The notes below the pieces were generated by a model. It was not told where the DNA came from and ran no database searches. It saw only the letters and a program-made list of their open reading frames with translations. Shown piece after piece: positions 1-5,672 of a DNA stretch of 5,867 nucleotides (positions within the stretch are counted from its first letter, which is position 1; every line of letters begins with the position of its first letter). The position numbers were made by a program, and so were the translations under genes. Location: contig JAFUBK010000150.1 of the NCBI GenBank assembly GCA_017460245.1, positions 1 through 5,867 of the forward strand, in the 5' to 3' direction. Source of the stretch: Bacilli bacterium. Its GTDB lineage: Bacteria; Bacillota_I; Bacilli_A; RF39; UBA660.

Positions 1-1642
1 AACAGCAATTGATTATAATGGTTATAGGATTAATATTATGGATACTCCGTGTCACGCAGACTTTGGTGGTGAAGTAGAACGTATTATGAATATGGTTGAT
101 GGTGTTTTACTTGTTGTTGATGCTTATGAAGGAACAATGCCGCAAACGAGATTTGTTCTTAAAAAAGCTTTAGAAGCTGGTGTTACACCAATTGTGGTTG
201 TTAATAAAGTTGATAAGGATTCTGCTAGACCTAAAGAAGTTGTAGATGAAGTTTTAGATTTATTTATTGAACTTGGAGCTTCTATTGAACAATTAGAATT
301 TCCAGTTATTTATGCTTCAGCTTTAGCTGGCACTAGTAGTTTTGATCCTGATTTAAACAGTCAAGAAGAAACTATGAAACCTATTTTAGATACGGTTATT
401 AAGCATATACCTGAGCCAAATGTTGATTTGGAAGGTTCTTTGCAATTTCAACCAGCGTTACTGGACTATAATGATTTTGTTGGTCGAATTGGTGTTGGGC
501 TTGTTAAACGAGGGAAAATCACTTTAAATAGTATGGTATCTTGTGTGCGTTTAGATGGCTCTATTAAACAGTTTAGAGTTCAAAAAATATTTGGATATTT
601 AGGACTTCAAAAAATTGAACTTAAGGAAGCAGTTGCTGGAGATATTGTGGCTATTGCTGGACTTCCTGACATTTCTGTTGGTGAAACTATTTGTGAAGTT
701 GGTAAGGAAGATGCTTTACCACATCTTCGTATTGATGAACCTACGTTACAGATGACTTTTGGTGTTAATACTAGTCCTTTTAATGGTAGAGAAGGAAAAT
801 TTATTACAGCTAGAAAACTTGAGGAAAGACTTATTAAAGAAACAGAAAGGGATGTTTCTTTGAAAGTTGAACAACTTGATTCTGAATCTTGGATTGTTTC
901 TGGTAGAGGTGAACTTCATTTATCTATTTTAATTGAGAATATGCGTCGTGAGGGTTATGAGCTTCAGGTTTCTAAACCACAAATTATTACTAAAGAAATC
1001 GATGGGGTACTTTGTGAACCTTTTGAAGATGTTCAAGTAGATGTTCCAGAAGAATTTGTTGGTAATATTATTGAACTTTTAGGTACTCGTGGTGGCACTA
1101 TGGAAAATATGGATAGCAAAGAAAATCAAGTGCGTTTAAATTATACAATTCCATCACGTGGTCTTATAGGGTTTATGACTGAATTTATGACGCTTACTAA
1201 AGGTTATGGAATTATTAATCACACTTTTAAAGAGTATGCTCCAATGGTTTCTACTCCTGTTGGCCAACGTAAAAATGGTGTATTAGTTTCTATGGAAAAT
1301 GGTAAGGCTACAGCTTATTCTTTAGGGTCTTTAGAGGAGCGTGGGGTGATGTTTATCGAACCTGGTACGGAAGTTTATGAAGGTATGATTGTTGGGGAAA
1401 ACAATCACGAGAATGATTTAGCAGTTAATGTTGTTAAGGGTAAAAATCTAACTAATACACGTTCTGCTGGTAAAGACCATACAGTGGTTCTTAAAAGGCC
1501 TCGTGAGATGAGCTTGGAAGTTTGTTTAGATTATATTAATGAAGATGAACTTGTAGAGGTAACACCTGAAAATTATAGAATGCGTAAAAAAATATTGAAT
1601 GCTAATGAGCGTAAAAAACAAGCTTATAAACAAAATTTATGA
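1..1642 (+). CDS. typA: TypA/BipA ribosome-associated GTPase, 5'-truncated by the window edge
   Basis: This is a translational GTPase of the EF-G/LepA superfamily that binds the ribosome and helps large-subunit assembly and stress or cold adaptation (family knowledge). The first full codon is at 2-4, and the frame is open from there to TGA at 1640-1642. The ATG at 38 is internal, because the family sequence (TAIDYNGYRINIMDTP) already starts upstream. By comparison with E. coli BipA about 60 residues are missing, including the P-loop (G1) and switch I. Visible GTPase motifs are G3 at 41-55 (DTPCH, expected DTPGH), G4 NKVD at 203-214 and G5 SAL at 317-325. After the GTPase domain come the beta-barrel domain, the SGRGELHLS and IENMRREGYEL motifs near 900-965, IPSRGLIGF near 1148-1174, and the TypA-specific C-terminal domain ending RKKILNANERKK. 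The Cys at 50-52 is odd and would be expected to weaken GTP hydrolysis. The identity is certain from end-to-end similarity. Confidence 0.97.
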   Translation, partial: TAIDYNGYRINIMDTPCHADFGGEVERIMNMVDGVLLVVDAYEGTMPQTRFVLKKALEAGVTPIVVVNKVDKDSARPKEVVDEVLDLFIELGASIEQLEFPVIYASALAGTSSFDPDLNSQEETMKPILDTVIKHIPEPNVDLEGSLQFQPALLDYNDFVGRIGVGLVKRGKITLNSMVSCVRLDGSIKQFRVQKIFGYLGLQKIELKEAVAGDIVAIAGLPDISVGETICEVGKEDALPHLRIDEPTLQMTFGVNTSPFNGREGKFITARKLEERLIKETERDVSLKVEQLDSESWIVSGRGELHLSILIENMRREGYELQVSKPQIITKEIDGVLCEPFEDVQVDVPEEFVGNIIELLGTRGGTMENMDSKENQVRLNYTIPSRGLIGFMTEFMTLTKGYGIINHTFKEYAPMVSTPVGQRKNGVLVSMENGKATAYSLGSLEERGVMFIEPGTEVYEGMIVGENNHENDLAVNVVKGKNLTNTRSAGKDHTVVLKRPREMSLEVCLDYINEDELVEVTPENYRMRKKILNANERKKQAYKQNL

Positions 1643-1695
1643 TTTTAGATAAATATTACTTTTTTAACTATATAATTTATATATTTATTTATTTT

Positions 1696-1722
1696 GACAA
1701 AACTTTAGTTTTGTCTTTTTTT
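1696..1722 (+). terminator. Intrinsic terminator of typA
   Basis: A perfect 8-bp stem, GACAAAAC (1696-1703) and GTTTTGTC (1708-1715), closes a TTTA loop and is followed by seven T residues (1716-1722). It lies 54 bases after the typA stop in the correct orientation. The reverse strand lacks a T-tract, so this hairpin serves the plus strand only. Confidence 0.85.
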
Positions 1723-1747
1723 ATGATGTTTACTCTTTTGTTTACGT

Positions 1748-1783
1748 AAAAAAAAGCTATTGATGTGTCAATCAATGGCTTTT
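1748..1783 (-). terminator. Intrinsic terminator of the cotJ operon, overlapping the end of cotJC
   Basis: Read on the minus strand, AAAAGC-C-ATTGAT (1783-1771) pairs with ATCAAT-A-GCTTTT (1764-1752) around a 6-nt loop, with one C/A mismatch. A run of eight T residues follows (complement of 1748-1755). The cotJC stop codon (1770-1768) lies inside the loop, so the last codons form the 5' arm. On the plus strand the mismatch becomes a G-U wobble and four T residues follow, so it may also be a weak backup terminator for typA. Confidence 0.75.
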
Positions 1784-2346
1784 GTACTAGCTGTTTTGTT
1801 TTTTAAATAATAGTTACGCAATTCTTTAAATCGTTGGTAGTGAATAATTTCTCTTTGCCTTAAAAATGAAAGTGGTCCTAGAACATCTGGATCATTCGTT
1901 AAATCCATTAGGTGTTCATATGTTGCTCTTGCTCGTTGTTCGGCACCCATATTACTTTCGATATCAGCTATATAGTCACCTGATGCTTTGATATAAGTCA
2001 TAGTAAATGGGTTGCCAAAAGCATCTGCTGGAAATAAATCTTTTCCATATTGTGCATAGTGTTCGGCTAAGCCTGCAGCTTTTAGTTCTTCTACGGTAGC
2101 TCCTTGCATTAATTGATAAAGCATTGTTGATATAATTTCGACGTGGGCTAGTTCTTCTGTTCCAATATCTGTAAGTAAGGCTTTACCTCTTTCATCGGGC
2201 ATTATATATCTTTGATTTAAGTATTGCCATGCAGCAGCAAGCTCACCAGCGGGGCCCCCATATTGTGTAAGTATGTATTTTGCTAGTTTTAAATCTTTTT
2301 TTCTAATATTAACGGGATATTGTAATTTTTTTTCGTATTTCCACAT
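1768..2346 (-). CDS. cotJC: CotJC spore coat protein, manganese-catalase family
   Basis: A 192-residue protein of the ferritin-like di-manganese catalase family, close in length and sequence to Bacillus CotJC, a component of the spore coat. The start chosen is the ATG at 2346 (MWKYEKKLQYPV), which matches the family N-terminus. It has a strong AAAGGAGGA site at 2354-2362, whereas the longer reading from 2382 would overlap the upstream gene. Likely metal ligands by alignment with Mn catalases are E35 (GELAAA), E65 and H68 (TEELAH), E136 (GAEQRARA) and H169 (REIIH), so the site looks complete. The protein has no signal peptide or membrane segment, as expected for a mother-cell coat protein. The upstream CotJA-CotJB-like gene ends at TAA 2361-2363, whose last A begins the ribosome binding site, so the two genes are one operon. 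Whether it is catalytically active in the spore is not shown by sequence. Confidence 0.95.
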   Translation of the reverse strand: MWKYEKKLQYPVNIRKKDLKLAKYILTQYGGPAGELAAAWQYLNQRYIMPDERGKALLTDIGTEELAHVEIISTMLYQLMQGATVEELKAAGLAEHYAQYGKDLFPADAFGNPFTMTYIKASGDYIADIESNMGAEQRARATYEHLMDLTNDPDVLGPLSFLRQREIIHYQRFKELRNYYLKNKTASTKAID

Positions 2347-2360
2347 TTTAATTTCCTCCT

Positions 2361-2969
2361 TTATACATTTTCCCAAGGCCATGGGGATTCATTCCAAGCC
2401 CATGGATAAGTTTTACTGGCATCTACAAAAAGAGGCCCATATTTTTGCTCATATTCAATTGTGAATTTTTCTTTTTGATTTGTAAATTCATTAAATAGTT
2501 CAATTGCGGTTCTATCATTTGGATTATTATCTAAATATAAGTTTAATTCGTGAGCCGCAAAACAATATGCGTCTATATATGTTAGTAATTTTGCTTGTTC
2601 GTTTACTGGTTCTATATTTAATGGTTTTGATATTTTGTATTCATTATATAATTCTGGGAACATGTTTCCGCGAATAAAACCTTCATAGGCGTTATATAAA
2701 TTGTTTGGGTCTAAGGTTTGATTGAAACTACTTTTATTAAAATTCATATTGTCTCCAGCTTGTGTTTTTAGTTTGTTTATTAATTTTGAATCTGTTTGAA
2801 AATTGTTTTGATTAATTTCCATTTGGTTTACTTGATTTATTGGAACTTGATTTTTAAAATTTACCATATTGATTTTGTTTTTATCGTTTAAACCACTTAA
2901 ATTTCTGAAATAGGCGAATTCATCTTGCATATTTGGCATATAATAATTCATATTTGAATAATTGTTCAT
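2361..2969 (-). CDS. CotJA-CotJB-like fused spore coat protein with Asn-rich N-terminus
   Basis: A 202-residue protein read as a fusion of two small coat proteins usually encoded separately before cotJC. Residues 1-85 are low-complexity and Asn/Gln/Met-rich (21 Asn). Residues 86-112 (LDPNNLYNAYEGFIRGNMFP, then ELYNEYK) resemble the conserved CotJA segment (EALKKGTLWPALY-type in Bacillus). Residues 122-202 are CotJB-like: a helical ELNLYLDNNPND region, a YGPL motif, and the aromatic tail YPWAWNESPWPWE that is diagnostic of CotJB. I chose the ATG at 2969 over that at 2978 because AAAGGATGA (2974-2982) contains the upstream ATG, leaving no spacing for it, whereas the downstream ATG is well spaced. 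dapA has the same AAGGATGATAA-n-ATG arrangement. The gene precedes cotJC in one operon. Bacillus cotJ is transcribed by sigma-E in the mother cell; a weak sigma-E-like box is present upstream. The CotJB half is sure and the CotJA half is likely. Confidence 0.85.
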   Translation of the reverse strand: MNNYSNMNYYMPNMQDEFAYFRNLSGLNDKNKINMVNFKNQVPINQVNQMEINQNNFQTDSKLINKLKTQAGDNMNFNKSSFNQTLDPNNLYNAYEGFIRGNMFPELYNEYKISKPLNIEPVNEQAKLLTYIDAYCFAAHELNLYLDNNPNDRTAIELFNEFTNQKEKFTIEYEQKYGPLFVDASKTYPWAWNESPWPWENV

Positions 2970-3073
2970 TTTTATCATCCTTTAATAATATGTTATGTAA
3001 TAGGTGTTTGATGGTATGGGTTATTACCTAAATGTAGGGTTTGAGAAAGTTTTTGTAAATTTTGGTTAAGGAC

Positions 3074-3102
3074 TTGCAAAAATGCACAATTATTGGTAAA
3101 AT
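3074..3102 (+). promoter_or_regulatory. Sigma-A-type promoter of tRNA-His
   Basis: A -35 box TTGCAA (3074-3079) and a -10 box TAAAAT (3097-3102) are separated by exactly 17 bp. The -10 box is preceded by TGG, giving an extended -10. Transcription would start near 3109, leaving about 9 nt before the tRNA. Confidence 0.7.
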
Positions 3103-3117
3103 AGTTTTGTCTTATAT

Positions 3118-3194
3118 GGCGGCATTGGTGAAGGGGTTAACACAGTGGATTGTGGTTCCACCATGCATCGGTTCGAATCCGATATGCCGCCCCA
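3118..3194 (+). tRNA. tRNA-His (anticodon GTG)
   Basis: The sequence folds as a full cloverleaf. The anticodon stem GTGGA/TCCAC (3145-3149, 3157-3161) closes the loop TTGTGGT, with anticodon GTG at 3152-3154. The T arm is ATCGG-TTCGAAT-CCGAT (3167-3183) and the D stem GTG/CAC. The acceptor has eight pairs. The extra G at 3118 is G-1, paired with C73 at 3191, which is the identity mark of bacterial tRNA-His. CCA is encoded at 3192-3194. It stands alone, with its own promoter and a terminator just downstream. Confidence 0.97.
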
Positions 3195-3202
3195 TTAAAG
3201 AA

Positions 3203-3228
3203 AAAAACGGCTCTCTTGAGTCGTTTTT
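3203..3228. terminator. Bidirectional terminator between tRNA-His and dapA
   Basis: AAAAACGGCTC (3203-3213) and GAGTCGTTTTT (3218-3228) form an 11-bp stem around the loop TCTT, with one G-U wobble at 3210/3221. The plus strand ends in TTTTT, serving the tRNA. On the minus strand the complement of the A-run at 3201-3207 gives seven T residues, serving dapA, whose stop codon (3229-3227) touches the hairpin. Confidence 0.85.
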
Positions 3229-4111
3229 AAATTAAATTATGATGTTTCATAATTTTTTTGGTTTTTATTTTGTTTTCTTCTGATAACTCTGTAAGTGGTA
3301 ATCGTGGAATTCCAAAATCATAACCCATTTCGTTTAAGGCATATTTTACTGGTATAGGGTTAACTTCTGAAAATAATGTGTTTATTAAATCGATAGAATC
3401 TAATTGCATTTTTATAGCTTCTTCGATATTACCATCAAAATAGTTTTGAATCATATCGTGGGTATATTTTGGTGCGATATTTGATAAAACAGAAATTACG
3501 CCTTTCCCACCTAGTGATAAAACCGGAAGAATTTGATCGTCATTACCTGAATAAATTGTTAAGTCATTTCTACAAAGACTTGCTGTTTTGGCAACTTGTG
3601 ATAAATTACCACTTGCTTCTTTAATGGCAACAATATTATCTATTTTTGATAATTCTAAGCATGTTTCTGGATTAATATTAACTCCGGTTCTTGATGGGAC
3701 ATTGTACATAATAATTGGTAGTGATACGGCATCGGCAATGGCTTTATAGTGCGCTATTAAACCGTTTTGTGTTGTTTTGTTATAATATGGGGTTACTACC
3801 AAAAGACCATCTACACCTAGTTTTTCAGCTAACTGGGACATTTTAATAGCTTCTATTGTATTGTTACTACCAGTTCCGGTAATAACTGGTATTCTTTTGT
3901 TTACGGTATCGACGGCAGTTTTGATTGTTTCTATTTTTTCATCTAGTGTCATTGTGGATGCTTCACCTGTGGTTCCACAAACAATAATAGCATCAGCATT
4001 ATTATCTACTTGATATTCTAATAGTTTTTTAAATTCTTCTAAGTTTACTTCATCTTTGGTAAATGGTGTGGCAATTGCGGTTCCACAACCTGTAAATAAA
4101 TCTTTTTTCAT
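3227..4111 (-). CDS. dapA: 4-hydroxy-tetrahydrodipicolinate synthase
   Basis: DapA condenses pyruvate with aspartate semialdehyde, the first committed step to diaminopimelate (peptidoglycan), lysine and, in spore-formers, dipicolinate. The 294-residue length is normal for the family, and the protein is a cytosolic TIM barrel. Key residues are visible: T47-T48 in CGTTGEAS, Y110 in TPYYNK, Y136 and R141 in YNVPSRTG, and the Schiff-base lysine K164 in VAIKEASGN. This full set favours DapA over related aldolases such as NanA or KDG aldolase. The ATG at 4111 follows AAGGATGAT (4116-4124), the same style of ribosome binding site as the cotJAB-like gene. It is a single-gene unit, with neither lysC nor dapB beside it. 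The short gap to the -10 box leaves no room for a lysine riboswitch, and none is seen. Confidence 0.96.
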   Translation of the reverse strand: MKKDLFTGCGTAIATPFTKDEVNLEEFKKLLEYQVDNNADAIIVCGTTGEASTMTLDEKIETIKTAVDTVNKRIPVITGTGSNNTIEAIKMSQLAEKLGVDGLLVVTPYYNKTTQNGLIAHYKAIADAVSLPIIMYNVPSRTGVNINPETCLELSKIDNIVAIKEASGNLSQVAKTASLCRNDLTIYSGNDDQILPVLSLGGKGVISVLSNIAPKYTHDMIQNYFDGNIEEAIKMQLDSIDLINTLFSEVNPIPVKYALNEMGYDFGIPRLPLTELSEENKIKTKKIMKHHNLI

Positions 4112-4157
4112 ATTATCATCCTTAATTTGTTTTTACAAAATCCCCTTTCTGCTGATG

Positions 4158-4168
4158 ATTATATTATA
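4158..4168 (-). promoter_or_regulatory. Probable -10 region of the dapA promoter
   Basis: On the minus strand two overlapping TATAAT hexamers (4168-4163 and 4163-4158) lie about 50 bases before the dapA ATG. No good -35 hexamer sits 16-18 bp upstream, so the promoter may need an activator or rely on the A/T-rich context. The start would give a leader of roughly 40-45 nt. Confidence 0.4.
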
Positions 4169-4192
4169 AAATAGAAAAGTTTTTTAGTTAGA

Positions 4193-4234
4193 TAAATCCA
4201 CAGTTCTTTTGTGTTTAATTACATTAAATCCACA
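4193..4234. repeat. 10-bp direct repeat TAAATCCACA, 32-bp period, upstream of dapA
   Basis: TAAATCCACA occurs at 4193-4202 and again at 4225-4234, in the same orientation and about three helical turns apart. Both copies lie just upstream of the dapA -10 boxes. On the coding strand of dapA each reads TGTGGATTTA. Each copy shares ATCCACA with the DnaA box TTATCCACA but differs at its first two bases, so DnaA binding is only a guess. An operator or activator site for dapA is another possibility. Confidence 0.5.
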
Positions 4235-4241
4235 ATATTTT

Positions 4242-4277
4242 AAAAAAATAAAAATGTAGGTTTTTCCCTACATTTTT
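4242..4277 (-). terminator. Intrinsic terminator of the aquaporin gene
   Basis: On the minus strand AAAAATGTAGG (4277-4267) pairs with CCTACATTTTT (4260-4250), an 11-bp perfect stem with a 6-nt loop, followed by a T-rich run (complement of 4242-4249). It begins 8 bases after the stop codon of the aquaporin gene. The plus strand also ends in five T residues but no gene there needs it. Confidence 0.85.
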
Positions 4278-4284
4278 GAATTTA

Positions 4285-4950
4285 TTAGTTTTTTGTAACG
4301 TTTAAAAATTTATGAACTATGGCTGCTAGAGCTCCACCTACTAGTGGGGCAATGATAAATACCCATAGTTGTGATAAAGCCTTACCACCAAGGAATAAAG
4401 CTGGAGCAATACTTCTGGCAGGGTTAACTGAAGTGCCGGTTAATTTAATACCGATTAAATGAACGAACATTAAGGTAAGTCCAATTACTAAACCAGCAAC
4501 ATTTCCTTTACTTTCATCAGAAGTTACACCTAAAATTGTATAAACAAATACAAATGTTAATATTACTTCAGTAAGTAAGGCACCTACTAGAGTAATATTG
4601 GTTGCAGAAAGTGTTCCATATCCATTTGCACCTAAGGCATCTGTTCCTATCGAAGTTGATGCCAAAATTGCATAAAGAATAGCTATTCCTAAGATAGCAC
4701 CTAGAATTTGAGCAATTACATAGCCTATGAAGTCTTTTACGTTTAGTTTTTTACTAATAAGCATTGCTAGTGAAACTGCAGGATTGACATGACACCCTGA
4801 AATATTTCCGATAACATATGCTTCAGCTACAATTGCTAATCCAAAAGCAAATGCGGTAGCAACTAAGTTTCCACCTGTTACAACAGCAGTACCACAGCCA
4901 AATAAAACTAATACTGCTGTACCAATAAATTCGCAGATATACTTTCTCAT
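4285..4950 (-). CDS. Aquaporin of the MIP family, AqpZ-like water channel
   Basis: A 221-residue inner-membrane channel of the major intrinsic protein family with six predicted membrane helices and two half-helices. Both signature loops are present, NPA at 56-58 (SGCHVNPAVS) and NPA at 176-178 (GTSVNPARS). By alignment with E. coli AqpZ the selectivity filter is Y45 (Phe in AqpZ), H164, T173 and R179. A bulky aromatic plus His is the narrow water-type filter, unlike the wide glycerol-facilitator filter, and the length suits AqpZ rather than the longer GlpF. The start at 4950 has an AAAGGAGGA site at 4954-4962. It is transcribed alone from a strong-looking promoter and has its own terminator. 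Water transport is the inferred role, perhaps osmotic adjustment; no glycerol genes are nearby to suggest glycerol uptake. Confidence 0.93.
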   Translation of the reverse strand: MRKYICEFIGTAVLVLFGCGTAVVTGGNLVATAFAFGLAIVAEAYVIGNISGCHVNPAVSLAMLISKKLNVKDFIGYVIAQILGAILGIAILYAILASTSIGTDALGANGYGTLSATNITLVGALLTEVILTFVFVYTILGVTSDESKGNVAGLVIGLTLMFVHLIGIKLTGTSVNPARSIAPALFLGGKALSQLWVFIIAPLVGGALAAIVHKFLNVTKN

Positions 4951-4968
4951 ATTTCCTCCTTTAATTTA

Positions 4969-4997
4969 ATTTTAATTCTTTATTAATTCTATGTCAA
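4969..4997 (-). promoter_or_regulatory. Sigma-A promoter of the aquaporin gene
   Basis: On the minus strand a perfect -35 TTGACA (4997-4992) and a -10 TAAAAT (4974-4969) are separated by exactly 17 bp. The start of transcription would fall near 4962, at the first base of the ribosome binding site, so the leader is only about 12 nt. Confidence 0.8.
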
Positions 4998-5030
4998 TAA
5001 GTTTCTTTGTATTCTTTTAACTAAAAGTGC

Positions 5031-5600
5031 TTAGTAAGAAAACTGCTTGCAGCCATATATTTCTAAAAGATCGTTTACTTTTGTTAACTGATAAATTTTT
5101 TCTTTGAAACAAAATCTTATTATTAAATCATAATAATTATTTTTGGGAAGCGAATAAGAGGCACTTTCTAATAATAATTCAATTTCTTATTCTGATAATT
5201 GTAGTGATAAACCTAGCAAAATAATGGTTTCTTTGCTCGGATGATAATTATCATTACTTCTTATTTTGGAAAATAATCTTCTATCAATGTGAACTTTGTT
5301 ATAAACGTCGCTATCTTTTAAATTTCTTTCGTCAATGTACTTAAATAGAAGATTTTGAAAACTTGATTTATCTTCGTTTTCTTCGATATAGTTTTTAATA
5401 TCCTTTCTTTTTTCAAGACCATATACTTTGCGATGATATAGTGGGGTTTCTTCATATGATGCGTCGGCACTATAAAGATTGCTTTCTTCATCATCAGTTT
5501 CAAATAAAATGTTTTTTTTAAAAAAATTATCAAAGAATCTTTTTGTTTTTGGCTCTTTTTCTAAATTGTCAATAATGTACTGTTTTAATTTTTCTTGCAT
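5031..5600 (-). pseudogene. Nonsense-interrupted gene with an HTH (XRE-like) C-terminal half
   Basis: The frame opens at ATG 5600 after an AAAGGAGA site and encodes 137 residues, then meets TAA at 5189-5187. Coding sequence continues in the same frame for 51 codons (EIELLLESASYSLPKNN, then a DLIIRFC-type helix and LLEIYGC) to TAA at 5033-5031. Residues 1-80 are charged, with no recognised domain. Residues about 83-137 (DSDVYNKVHIDRRLFSKIRS, then NYHPSKETIILLGLSLQ) look like a lambda-repressor/XRE-type helix-turn-helix. From memory, Firmicute proteins with this DRRLFSKIRS...PSKET signature continue with ELL.SAGY.L.....D.II-type sequence, which is what lies after the stop. I therefore read it as a full-length gene of 189 codons broken by one nonsense change, or by a sequencing error. 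The 137-residue product could still exist. The function is unknown; it is divergent from a VWA gene. Confidence 0.75.
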
Positions 5601-5646
5601 ATTTGTCTCCTTTCAAGCGACCTATTTTGTTTCTTTTTATACTATT

Positions 5647-5655
5647 ATTATATCA
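5647..5655 (-). promoter_or_regulatory. Extended -10 promoter of the interrupted HTH-like gene
   Basis: On the minus strand TGATATAAT (5655-5647) is a perfect TATAAT with the TGn extension, about 47 bases before the ATG at 5600. The -35 region would fall in the start of the divergent VWA gene and matches poorly, as is common for extended -10 promoters. The VWA gene must be transcribed from the same 72-bp gap; TATACT at 5638-5643 on the plus strand is a weak candidate, so the two promoters may overlap. Confidence 0.5.
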
Positions 5656-5672
5656 GAAAGAGGGAGATATTG

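Noticed and set aside
38..40. ATG at 38 as the start of typA
   Set aside because: Conserved TypA sequence runs in frame upstream of it to the window edge; the ATG replaces the Val of the INIVDTPG motif.
2347..2382. Longer start for cotJC at 2382
   Set aside because: The extra 12 residues do not match the family and would overlap the upstream gene; the ATG at 2346 has the strong ribosome binding site and the family N-terminus.
2273..2464. 63-codon open frame on the plus strand
   Set aside because: It lies antisense across the two cotJ genes, has no ribosome binding site and resembles no protein.
4112..4190. Lysine riboswitch or T-box in front of dapA
   Set aside because: The leader after the -10 box is only about 40-45 nt, too short for either, and no matching conserved core or leader terminator is seen.
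5011..5030. CTTTTAACTAAAAG palindrome as a terminator of the interrupted gene
   Set aside because: The stem is six A/T-rich pairs with a 2-nt gap and no T-tract on the minus strand; too weak to call.
5318..5533. 71-codon open frame on the minus strand
   Set aside because: It is an out-of-frame shadow inside the HTH-like gene, with low-complexity composition.
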